A DNA stretch of 64,000 nt from positions 62,001-126,000 of the forward strand of contig NZ_JAIXWA010000072.1 of assembly GCF_027482425.1 (NCBI RefSeq), written 5' to 3'. Shown one piece after another: positions 19,804 through 27,953 of the stretch (the first letter of the stretch is position 1; each line of letters begins with the position of its first letter). Origin of the DNA: Flavobacterium sp. GTDB taxonomy: Bacteria > Bacteroidota > Bacteroidia > Flavobacteriales > Flavobacteriaceae. The notes beneath the pieces are model-generated. The model saw only the letters and a list, made by a program, of their open reading frames with translations, was not told the origin of the DNA and ran no database searches. Position numbers and translations under genes: made by a program.

Positions 19804-20472
19804 ATGATGAAAAAGTTGATTTTTTTCGCTTTCGTATGTACGTCGCTAGCGAGTGCGCAAATTGAGAAGAAAGTGGGGGATTTTACCAAGTTGACCGCTT
19901 TTGATCAAATTGATGTTTTATTAGTTCCCGGAAAAGAGGATAAAGTGGTACTTACAGGCAAAGAAGCATCTTCAGTGGAAGTTGTTAATCGTAATGGCGA
20001 GTTAAAAATACGAATGCCTTTGACTAAAATGCTCTCAGGTGAATCGGTCTCAGCGACCGTTTATTATACCCATTTAGAAGCCGTTGAAGCCAATGAGGGT
20101 TCGCATATCGGCGGTGATACTGTCATAAAAACAACTTTTTTTGAGGTAATTGCCAAAGAAGGTTCACAAGTAAAATTAAAGTTAGAGGTTTCCAAATTAA
20201 CTGCGCGCATAGCCAATGGTTCGATAGTAGAGTTACAAGGTTTTGCCAAAACCCAAGAGGTGATTGTTAATTCAGGCGGACAATACGAAGCTAAAGATTT
20301 ACGCACAGAGCAAACCACCATTACAGGAAATGCAGGTGGAGACGCTGAGATTTATGCTTCCGAGTGGGTAGATGCCAAAATTCGAGCTGGCGGGAATATT
20401 GTAATTTACGGCAATCCGAAGCAAATTAACGAGAAAACCATCGCTGGAGGGAGCATTCGTCAAGCGAAATAG
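19804..20472 (+). CDS. Head GIN domain-containing protein (DUF2807)
   Basis: Signal peptide plus GxxGxxxxxA-rich beta-helix-like repeats typical of DUF2807. Confidence 0.8.
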   Translation: MMKKLIFFAFVCTSLASAQIEKKVGDFTKLTAFDQIDVLLVPGKEDKVVLTGKEASSVEVVNRNGELKIRMPLTKMLSGESVSATVYYTHLEAVEANEGSHIGGDTVIKTTFFEVIAKEGSQVKLKLEVSKLTARIANGSIVELQGFAKTQEVIVNSGGQYEAKDLRTEQTTITGNAGGDAEIYASEWVDAKIRAGGNIVIYGNPKQINEKTIAGGSIRQAK

Positions 20473-20531
20473 GTGGGGAATTTGCTTTTTCTTGGAAAAA
20501 GAATACCTTTACTTTTTAAGTTAATTATGCC

Positions 20532-21242
20532 ATGCTCAACGATATTTTAGCGGCCATACCTTGGGGATTTTTACTTGCCTTTACCATTGGGCCTGTTTTC
20601 TTTGTTTTATTAGAAACGAGTATCACCAAGGGTTTTCGTGCGGCTATGGTGTTTGATGCTGGAGTGGTTTTTGGTGATTTTATTTTTATTTTAATCGCTT
20701 ATTTTAGTACTAATCAAATCCTTGAACGGCTCAAAGATGATCCTGGTTTATTTATTTTTGGTGGGGTAATTATGCTTACGTATGGTATTATTTCATTCAT
20801 CAAAGAGAAAAAGAATTTCTTAAAAAAACGAGATGAAGAGCAGGTTGAAGAGGATAATATTCCCAAAAACAATTACTTAGGTTTATTTTTCAAAGGCTTC
20901 TTTTTGAATTTTATCAATATTGGGGTTTTGGCCTTCTGGATGGGAATTATCATCGTATTTGGTCCCAAATTAAATATGGAAACCGATCGAATTATTTTAT
21001 TTATTACGGTAATTATTCTAACTTATTTTGCCGTCGATATTTTAAAAATAATGGTGGCCAAACAATTGAAATCCAGACTTACCCCCAATAATATTTATAA
21101 GATAAAGCGGGTAATTAGCGTTATCCTAATGATATTCGGTAGTTTTTTAATCGTTCAAGGGTTTTTCCCCAACGAAAAAAAGATGATCGAACAACAATTA
21201 GGAATTGGTAAAACGCTTGAAAATGCCACGAATTCTCCATAG
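20532..21242 (+). CDS. LysE family translocator
   Basis: IPWGFLLAFTIGPVFFVLLETSITKGFRAAMVFDAGVVFGDFIFI, polytopic. Confidence 0.88.
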   Translation: MLNDILAAIPWGFLLAFTIGPVFFVLLETSITKGFRAAMVFDAGVVFGDFIFILIAYFSTNQILERLKDDPGLFIFGGVIMLTYGIISFIKEKKNFLKKRDEEQVEEDNIPKNNYLGLFFKGFFLNFINIGVLAFWMGIIIVFGPKLNMETDRIILFITVIILTYFAVDILKIMVAKQLKSRLTPNNIYKIKRVISVILMIFGSFLIVQGFFPNEKKMIEQQLGIGKTLENATNSP

Positions 21243-21879
21243 CTTTTTTCTTTTTATATCCTTTTTTAGTCTTGCTCAAAAGGATACGTTAGCTACTATT
21301 AAACACAAATCTGACTGGATAGTAAACCAAGATATTCGTGTAGTTTATCGCGGGATGCCTAATACATTTAGTATCGAAGTTCCCAATTCGTTGTCATTTT
21401 CTGTTTCTGGATTAGGAGTAAAATCAATTTCAAAAAACACATTTGAAATTAACCCAGGTGCTGGTACAGAACTCAATGTTTCCGTTCAAATAGTTTTAAA
21501 AAATAAAACCAAAAAAGAAGAAGTTTTTGTATTTAAAATTAGGAATATTGCTGTTCCATTAACTTCATTAAACTATAATAAAGATCCTATTTTACGGATG
21601 AGTAAGAACAATTTGAAAGGTGCAGTTGTTCGTATATTTTTTGAAGATAAAAACTTGGATTTTAAGTTCAATGTTCTTGAATTTACCTTAAGGATACCTG
21701 GTCAAAAAGCAATTGTGGTTCAAGGAAATACCATAACAAGTTCCGTTTTTGATCAAATCAATAGATATGCAAGGAAAGGAGATCAACTCACAATTTGTGA
21801 TATAAAAACAAGAGTAGGAATTCATAATAATAGAATTTCCATTTGTAAAATTACACCGGTAATAATTACTATTCTATAA
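21223..21879 (+). CDS. Stand-alone GldM C-terminal-domain-like secreted protein
   Basis: IRVVYRGMPNTFSIEVPNSL...FEINPGAGTELNVSV then FNVLEFTLRIPGQKAIVVQGNTITSSVFDQINRYARKGDQLTICDIKTRV, resembling the last two periplasmic domains of GldM. Confidence 0.6.
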   Translation: MPRILHSFFLFISFFSLAQKDTLATIKHKSDWIVNQDIRVVYRGMPNTFSIEVPNSLSFSVSGLGVKSISKNTFEINPGAGTELNVSVQIVLKNKTKKEEVFVFKIRNIAVPLTSLNYNKDPILRMSKNNLKGAVVRIFFEDKNLDFKFNVLEFTLRIPGQKAIVVQGNTITSSVFDQINRYARKGDQLTICDIKTRVGIHNNRISICKITPVIITIL

Positions 21880-21885
21880 TTTTTT

Positions 21886-21967
21886 AAAAAAACCTCCCAT
21901 TTCAGAGCCGTTTTAAGTAAGAGTCGCCCGTCCCGAAGCTTCGGGAGAACCGAGTGTGCGGTTTTGA
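21886..21967 (-). repeat. Degenerate partial duplicate of tRNA-Cys 3' part and terminator
   Basis: AAAAAAACCTCCCATTTCAGAGCCGTTTTAAGTAAGAGTCGCCCG...AACCGAGTGTGCGGTTTTG parallels 21984-22058, with the palindrome TCCCGAAGCTTCGGGA (21931-21946) inside. Confidence 0.65.
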
Positions 21968-21983
21968 AGTTATTATTTTCAAT

Positions 21984-22013
21984 AAAAAAAACCTCCCATT
22001 TCTGAGAGGTTTT
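21984..22013 (-). terminator. Intrinsic terminator of tRNA-Cys
   Basis: Minus strand: AAACCTCTCAGAAATGGGAGGTTTTTTT hairpin. Confidence 0.75.
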
Positions 22014-22020
22014 AAGTAAG

Positions 22021-22092
22021 AGGCATCGCCCGGATTCGAACCGGGGTACGCGGTTTTGCAGACCGATGCCTAGCCACTCGGCCACGACGCCT
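22021..22092 (-). tRNA. tRNA-Cys(GCA)
   Basis: Minus strand AGGCGTCGTGGCCGAGTGGCTAGGCATCGGTCTGCAAAACCGCGTACCCCGGTTCGAATCCGGGCGATGCCT; 7-bp acceptor stem, GGTTCGAATC T arm, GCA anticodon. Confidence 0.95.
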
Positions 22093-22183
22093 TTTTAGTA
22101 AGGGTAGCAAAGATAAAGTAAAAAAAAATCAATATCCAAATTCCCGACTTCAATTTATAGTGTAAAAACAAACTTATTTACCA

Positions 22184-22543
22184 CTAACTTCGGTACTCTT
22201 CCATGACGATGGTAACTGCTTCAACATCGCCACCAATAGGAGGATTACGTTTGGAAACTTCCAAAATGATACGCGAAACCGATGGAATTTCTCTAAAAAT
22301 GCGCTCAATAATGCGTTGCGCTACATGTTCCAATAATTTCGAACGAATCGCCATTTCTTCAACAACGATGCGATTAAGCAACACATAATCAACAGTATCG
22401 GTTAATTCATCGGTTTGGGCTGATTTGCGTAAATCGGTTTTTACTTCTAAATCTACCCGATAATCACTTCCAATTTTTGCTTCTTCCGGTAAACAACCGT
22501 GAAAAGAAAATGTGCGGATGTTTTGTAATTTAATTGTTCCCAT
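22184..22543 (-). CDS. folB: Dihydroneopterin aldolase
   Basis: MGTIKLQNIRTFSFHGCLPEEAKIGSDYRVDLEV...TVDYVLLNRIVVEEMA...VSKRNPPIGGDVEAVTIVM. Confidence 0.9.
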   Translation of the reverse strand: MGTIKLQNIRTFSFHGCLPEEAKIGSDYRVDLEVKTDLRKSAQTDELTDTVDYVLLNRIVVEEMAIRSKLLEHVAQRIIERIFREIPSVSRIILEVSKRNPPIGGDVEAVTIVMEEYRS

Positions 22544-22610
22544 TTTTATTTCGGTGCCAATTTTCAAATTGACGAATTAAACATATCTTTGCTAAAATTA
22601 AGAAATTTCT

Positions 22611-24296
22611 ATGTCTACCGAGGAAAAATCACTCAATTTTATCGAGCAAATCATTGAAGACGATTTAAACAACGGCTTATCAAAAGATAAACTTCGTTTT
22701 CGTTTTCCACCCGAACCCAATGGCTATTTGCATGTGGGGCATGCCAGTGCGATTTGTTTGAATTTTGGCTTAGGTTTGGACTATAATGCGCCGGTTAATT
22801 TACGTTTTGATGATACCAATCCTTCCAAAGAGGAACAAGAATATGTAGATGCCATCAAGCGCGATGTGCAATGGCTTGGATTCCAATGGGATCGCGAGTG
22901 TTACGCCTCTGATTATTTCCAACAATTGTATGATTGGGCGGTAGCTTTAATACAAAATGGGAAAGCCTATGTCGATAGCCAAACTTCGGAAGAAATGGCC
23001 AAACAAAAAGGTACACCCACACAACCCGGTACAGATTCTCCTTTCCGAAATCGTTCGATCGAAGAGAATTTGGACTTATTTACACGAATGAAACAAGGCG
23101 TATTTCCGAAAGGAACGCATGTGCTTCGTGCCAAAATCGATATGACTTCCTCCAATATGTTGATGCGTGATCCGATTATTTACCGCATTATGCATGAACA
23201 TCACCACCGTACAGGTAACGATTGGTGTATTTATCCTATGTATGATTGGGCGCATGGGGAAAGTGACTATTTAGAGCAAATTTCCCATTCGTTATGCACC
23301 CTAGAATTTTTACCGCATCGCGAATTATACGATTGGTTTTTGGATCAAATTTATGATGAATCAAAAGTACGTCCAAAACAACGTGAATTTGCCCGAAGAA
23401 ATCTATCACATACTGTGGTTTCTAAACGGAAGTTACTCCAATTGGTTGAAGAAAAACACGTTTCAGGCTGGGATGATCCTCGCATGAGTACCATTTCAGG
23501 AATGCGTCGTCGCGGTTATCCTCCAATGGCTATTCGAAACTTTGCCAAAACCATTGGAATTGCCAAACGTACCAATCTTATCGATGTATCCTTATTAGAA
23601 TTTTGTGTTCGTGAAGAGTTGAATAAAACTTCCGATCGCGTTATGGCTGTCCTCAATCCAGTAAAGTTGGTGATTACCAATTATCCTGAAGGTCAAGAAG
23701 AATGGTTGGATGCTGAAAACAATCCAGAAGCTGACCCGATGACCTATCGTAAAGTTCCTTTTACAAGAGAGTTATATATTGAAAGAGAGGACTTTAAAGA
23801 GGAAGCCGATAAGAAGTTTTTCCGTCTTACCCTAGGAACAGAAGTACGTTTAAAGAACGCATTCATCATAAAAGGCGAAAAAGTAATTAAAGATGCCAAT
23901 GGTGAAATAACTGAAATTCACTGTACGTATGATGCCGATAGTAAATCGGGAAGTGGAACAGAAGCGAGTATGCGTAAAGTAAAAGGAACCATTCATTGGG
24001 TGTCTATTCAACACGCTTTACAGGCAGAAGTTCGCATTTACGATCGTCTTTTTACCCATGAAAACCCAGATGGCGATAAGGAAGTGGATTTTAAAACTTA
24101 CATCAATCCCAATTCGTTGCAATTTATCACTGGATATTTGGAACCGAGTTTGCAACAAGCCCAACCGGGAACGTCGTATCAATTTCAACGCTTAGGGTAT
24201 TTTTGTGTGGATACCGATTCAACCCCTGAAAAATTAATTTTTAACAAAACGGTGGGCCTTCGAGACACATGGGCAAAAATTGAAAGCAAAGAATAA
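22611..24296 (+). CDS. glnS: Glutaminyl-tRNA synthetase
   Basis: RFPPEPNGYLHVGHASAICLNFGL, NLRFDDTNPSKEEQEYVDAIKRDVQWLGF, VVSKRKLLQLVEEKHVSGWDDPRMSTISGMRRRG. Confidence 0.97.
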   Translation: MSTEEKSLNFIEQIIEDDLNNGLSKDKLRFRFPPEPNGYLHVGHASAICLNFGLGLDYNAPVNLRFDDTNPSKEEQEYVDAIKRDVQWLGFQWDRECYASDYFQQLYDWAVALIQNGKAYVDSQTSEEMAKQKGTPTQPGTDSPFRNRSIEENLDLFTRMKQGVFPKGTHVLRAKIDMTSSNMLMRDPIIYRIMHEHHHRTGNDWCIYPMYDWAHGESDYLEQISHSLCTLEFLPHRELYDWFLDQIYDESKVRPKQREFARRNLSHTVVSKRKLLQLVEEKHVSGWDDPRMSTISGMRRRGYPPMAIRNFAKTIGIAKRTNLIDVSLLEFCVREELNKTSDRVMAVLNPVKLVITNYPEGQEEWLDAENNPEADPMTYRKVPFTRELYIEREDFKEEADKKFFRLTLGTEVRLKNAFIIKGEKVIKDANGEITEIHCTYDADSKSGSGTEASMRKVKGTIHWVSIQHALQAEVRIYDRLFTHENPDGDKEVDFKTYINPNSLQFITGYLEPSLQQAQPGTSYQFQRLGYFCVDTDSTPEKLIFNKTVGLRDTWAKIESKE

Positions 24297-24320
24297 TTTT
24301 TATATTCAAAAGCAATACAA

Positions 24321-24346
24321 AACCCGATACAACATCGGGTTTTTTT
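24321..24346 (+). terminator. Terminator downstream of glnS
   Basis: AACCCGAT-ACAAC-ATCGGGTTTTTTT. Confidence 0.85.
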
Positions 24347-24381
24347 ATTATTGTTAAAACTTATGTTATTATGAAACAATA

Positions 24382-24545
24382 TCAGTAATTATTATTAAAA
24401 ACAGCTTTAATACGTTCGATTTCCGCTTGTTTTAAAAATAGCCAATCTACTTTATTCACTAGAGATGAGAAAGTGTTTTAAATCGTTTAAATTAAAGTTT
24501 TCACTTAAATCACCTTTTTTTTGCTGCGATTTTTTATTTCAAAAA
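24382..24545 (-). pseudogene. Possible decayed coding remnant (two out-of-frame C-terminal-like segments)
   Basis: Minus strand reads ...QQKKGDLSENFNLNDLKHFLISSE* and, shifted, ...VNKVDWLFLKQAEIERIKAVFNNNY*. Confidence 0.3.
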
Positions 24546-24568
24546 AAAGAGGCCTGTAAAAGCCTCTT
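24541..24568 (-). terminator. Terminator downstream of the SPFH gene
   Basis: Minus strand AAGAGGC-TTTTACAG-GCCTCTTTTTTTT. Confidence 0.85.
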
Positions 24569-24583
24569 CTTATGTTCAAAATT

Positions 24584-25561
24584 TTACTCCGGTTGCGATG
24601 TATCGTTTGGATTATAGTCCAACGAGGTTTTATCATCACTATTTTTCAACCGTTTGTTTTGTCTTTTCATTTGTTCACCAATTTGATTGCTGGCGGCAAA
24701 ACTCGCTACCATATTATTCAACATATCGGTTGCCGCTTGTGGAGAATTGGGTAATAGAATTAAATTAGAATTCGAATCGGCACCAATGGCTTGCAGCGTA
24801 TCATAATGTTGCGTGACCACGATCAATGAAGAAGCTTCTTGTGAGTTAATGCCCACATTGTTCAACACTTCCACACTTTCGACCAATCCTTTGGCAATTT
24901 CTCGTCGTTGGTCGGCGATACCTTGTCCTTGCAAACGCTTGCTTTCGGCTTCAGCTTTGGCTTTGGCAACAATACGAATACGTTGTGCTTCACTTTCAAA
25001 TTCAGCAGCCACCTTTTCGCGTTCAGCGGCATTGATACGGTTCATCGCATTTTTCACTTGAATATCGGGATCAATATCAGTAACCAACGTATTGATAATG
25101 TCGTATCCGTAGGCCATCATCGCTTCGTTTAATTCGCGTTTTACAGCAATGGCAATATCGTCTTTTCGCACAAATACATCATCCAGAATAAGTTTTGGTA
25201 CTTCGGCACGAACAACGTCAAAAACATAGGCCGTAATTTGGTCGTGCGGATATTCGAGTTTGTAAAAAGCTTCGTACACATTTTCCTGAATCACTTTAAA
25301 TTGAACAGAAACTTTCATTTTCACAAACACATTGTCTTTGGTTTGTGTTTCAATAATAACATCCAATTGTTGAATACGCAGATTTACGCGACCTGCAATA
25401 CGATCAATGACCGGAATCTTCAATTGAAGTCCCGAGTTACGAATGCTTTGGAATTTTCCAAAACGTTCGATTACGACAGAGGTTTGTTGTTTCACCGTAA
25501 AAAAACAAGCCAAGAATAAAAACAGTCCGAAGACCAGCACAATAATTAAAATAGGATCCAT
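24584..25561 (-). CDS. SPFH/Band 7 (stomatin-like) protein
   Basis: QQTSVVIERFGKFQSIRNSGLQLKIPVIDRI..., ...INAAEREKVAAEFESEAQRIRIVAKAKAEAESKRLQGQGIADQRREIAKGL. Confidence 0.92.
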   Translation of the reverse strand: MDPILIIVLVFGLFLFLACFFTVKQQTSVVIERFGKFQSIRNSGLQLKIPVIDRIAGRVNLRIQQLDVIIETQTKDNVFVKMKVSVQFKVIQENVYEAFYKLEYPHDQITAYVFDVVRAEVPKLILDDVFVRKDDIAIAVKRELNEAMMAYGYDIINTLVTDIDPDIQVKNAMNRINAAEREKVAAEFESEAQRIRIVAKAKAEAESKRLQGQGIADQRREIAKGLVESVEVLNNVGINSQEASSLIVVTQHYDTLQAIGADSNSNLILLPNSPQAATDMLNNMVASFAASNQIGEQMKRQNKRLKNSDDKTSLDYNPNDTSQPE

Positions 25562-25631
25562 GAATAAATTTTTTGGATTAGACACTTGTTATACGGGAAT
25601 AGTGTATGTTTGTTACATAATTCCCTTTTTC

Positions 25632-26297
25632 ATGAAAAAATTAATAGTGTTAGGAGCCGTAATGTGTAGCTTTATAACTTTTGCTCAGTATGGGTATCGC
25701 GATGGAAATCGCATTGGTATTGCGGCTGGAGTCTCTCATTGTACCATTTTTACCTCAAGTTTTGATGCCAAATCCGGAATAGGTTTTGCAGGCGGAATGT
25801 CTGTTCGTGGTAATTATTACAACGATTGGAGCATGATTTATGGCATGCAGTTTTTTAATAGCCAATTTTCATTAGGGAAAAGCAGTCTTTATACACGTGA
25901 AACAGAATTTAGTTTACAAGGGGTGCAAATTCGATTGTTGTTTAGTTATAATATTGTACAAGATCATGTTTCGCTAGATTTTGGTCCCGTTCTTCAAGTC
26001 AATGGAAAATTGGCTGTAAATGCTTCCTCCAAAACGAATGTGATCAAATACGATGAAGTTTCTAAACAAGCGATTCGTGCTGAAGACATATTAGATGTAT
26101 CCAATATAGGCGGTGCTTTTTATTTGGGTTTTTCAGCCGGGAGTAAAACCGTTCGTGCCCAAGTATTTTACCAATATGGTTTTACCAATCTTTTCAATAA
26201 ACTCAATAAAAATACTGATCTAACCGCCTTAAATTCCAATGAAAATTTCAAAGGAAATTTAGGCACTATCAACGGTCAAATTGTCTTTAATTTATAA
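25632..26297 (+). CDS. Outer-membrane beta-barrel (PorT-like) protein
   Basis: Signal peptide MKKLIVLGAVMCSFITFAQ followed by alternating strand pattern; real start inside the longer ORF. Confidence 0.7.
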   Translation: MKKLIVLGAVMCSFITFAQYGYRDGNRIGIAAGVSHCTIFTSSFDAKSGIGFAGGMSVRGNYYNDWSMIYGMQFFNSQFSLGKSSLYTRETEFSLQGVQIRLLFSYNIVQDHVSLDFGPVLQVNGKLAVNASSKTNVIKYDEVSKQAIRAEDILDVSNIGGAFYLGFSAGSKTVRAQVFYQYGFTNLFNKLNKNTDLTALNSNENFKGNLGTINGQIVFNL

Positions 26298-26300
26298 GAT

Positions 26301-26330
26301 AAAGCCCCGATAATGTGTCGGGGCTTTTTT
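26301..26330. terminator. Bidirectional terminator
   Basis: AAAGCCCCGA-TAATGTG-TCGGGGCTTTTTT between convergent genes. Confidence 0.85.
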
Positions 26331-27838
26331 TATAAAGTAGCGTTTGCTTTTTGGATTCGTTTTTGAACTTCTTCTTTGCCCAAGAGTTCGATGATATCAA
26401 ACAAGTGTGGTCCTTTTAAAGCGCCCACTAGTGCCAAACGTAAAGGCTGCATAATTTTACCCATACCAATTTCTTGGGCGGTCATCCACGATTTTAAGGC
26501 GTTTTCAATAGTTACCGATTCAAAAGGCTCGACAGCGCTCATTACCGAAAACGCTTGTTCCAAAAGGGAAGGCGTATCTTCTTTCCAGTTTTTGGACGCC
26601 TTTTCATCATATGCCGTGGGTGCCTCAAAGAAATAATCGGCCAATTCCCAAAACTCCGATACAAAGTGTGCGCGTTCCTTGATGAGCGCAACTATTCGTT
26701 CCAAATCGAAGGAATATGAAACATTTCTAGAGGCCAAATCTTTTGCAAATAAATCGGCCAAAACGGTATTGGATTGATGTTGAAGATACTGATGGTTAAA
26801 CCATTTATTTTTTTCAGGATCAAATTTAGCCCCTGACTTGTGTACGCGATTTAAATCAAATTTTTGACATAATTCGTCCAAAGAAAACAATTCTTGTTCC
26901 GTGCCGTCATTCCAACCCAATAAAGCTAAAAAGTTGACCACCGCTTCAGGAAAGAACCCTTTTTCACGATAGCTAGCAGAAACTTCTCCCGTTGATGGAT
27001 CGGTCCAATTCAATGGAAAAACAGGGAAGCCCATTTTATCTCCATCGCGTTTTGATAATTTACCGTTTCCAATAGGTTTTAATATTAAAGGCAAATGAGC
27101 AAATTCTGGCGCTTCCCAACCAAAAGCTTTGTACAATAAATGATGCAAAGGAAGTGATGGCAGCCACTCCTCTCCGCGAATCACATGTGACGTTTCCATC
27201 AAATGGTCATCCACGATATTGGCCAAATGGTACGTTGGCATCCCGTCACTTTTAAACAGTACTTTATCATCGAGTAGGTTGGCATCAAATTTTAAATCAC
27301 CCCGAATAATGTCATGTAATTCCAAAATTTGATCTACAGGCGTTTTAAAACGAATAACATAAGCTTCTCCCGAAGCAATGCGTTTTTCAGTAGCTTCTTG
27401 GGTGAGCACAAGGGAGGTATCTAATTTTTCGCGATTATGCCAATTGTAAATAAACGTTTTTCCTTGTGCTTCGTGGTTTTTACGATGTTGGTCCAAGGAT
27501 TCGGCGGTATCAAAGGCATAGTAAGCCCATCCCGATAGAATCAATTGATCGGCATATTGCTTGTACAATGCTTTGCGTTCACTTTGACGGTAGGGTCCAA
27601 ATTTTTCATTTTTTCCTACGGTTTCATCAGGGGCAATACCCAACCACTCTAGCGCCTCAAAAATGTAAGCTTCCGCTCCAGGAACGAAACGATTTTGATC
27701 GGTATCTTCAATACGAAGGTAAAACGTACCTTGATTTTTTTTAGCAAATAAATAGTTGAATAAAGCCGTTCGAACACCGCCAATATGTAGTGGTCCGGTG
27801 GGGCTAGGGGCAAAGCGCACGCGTACTGGTCGAGCCAT
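26330..27838 (-). CDS. gltX: Glutamyl-tRNA synthetase
   Basis: VRVRFAPSPTGPLHIGGVRTALFNYLFAKKNQGTFYLRIEDTD; KLSKRDGD. Confidence 0.97.
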   Translation of the reverse strand: MARPVRVRFAPSPTGPLHIGGVRTALFNYLFAKKNQGTFYLRIEDTDQNRFVPGAEAYIFEALEWLGIAPDETVGKNEKFGPYRQSERKALYKQYADQLILSGWAYYAFDTAESLDQHRKNHEAQGKTFIYNWHNREKLDTSLVLTQEATEKRIASGEAYVIRFKTPVDQILELHDIIRGDLKFDANLLDDKVLFKSDGMPTYHLANIVDDHLMETSHVIRGEEWLPSLPLHHLLYKAFGWEAPEFAHLPLILKPIGNGKLSKRDGDKMGFPVFPLNWTDPSTGEVSASYREKGFFPEAVVNFLALLGWNDGTEQELFSLDELCQKFDLNRVHKSGAKFDPEKNKWFNHQYLQHQSNTVLADLFAKDLASRNVSYSFDLERIVALIKERAHFVSEFWELADYFFEAPTAYDEKASKNWKEDTPSLLEQAFSVMSAVEPFESVTIENALKSWMTAQEIGMGKIMQPLRLALVGALKGPHLFDIIELLGKEEVQKRIQKANATL

Positions 27839-27953
27839 GGTAAAAATTTTTGGCAAAGATAACGCAGTTTTTCAATTCTTGACTTGGCAATTATTTAACT
27901 TTTGATGTAGCCCATTTTTTGTATTTTTAGCGGTTATTAACCATAGATTCACT

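Noticed and set aside
21822-22085. 87-aa minus-strand ORF MAEWLGIGLQNRVPRFESGRCLL...
   Set aside because: It is a translation of the tRNA-Cys gene and its terminators; a well-known artefact.
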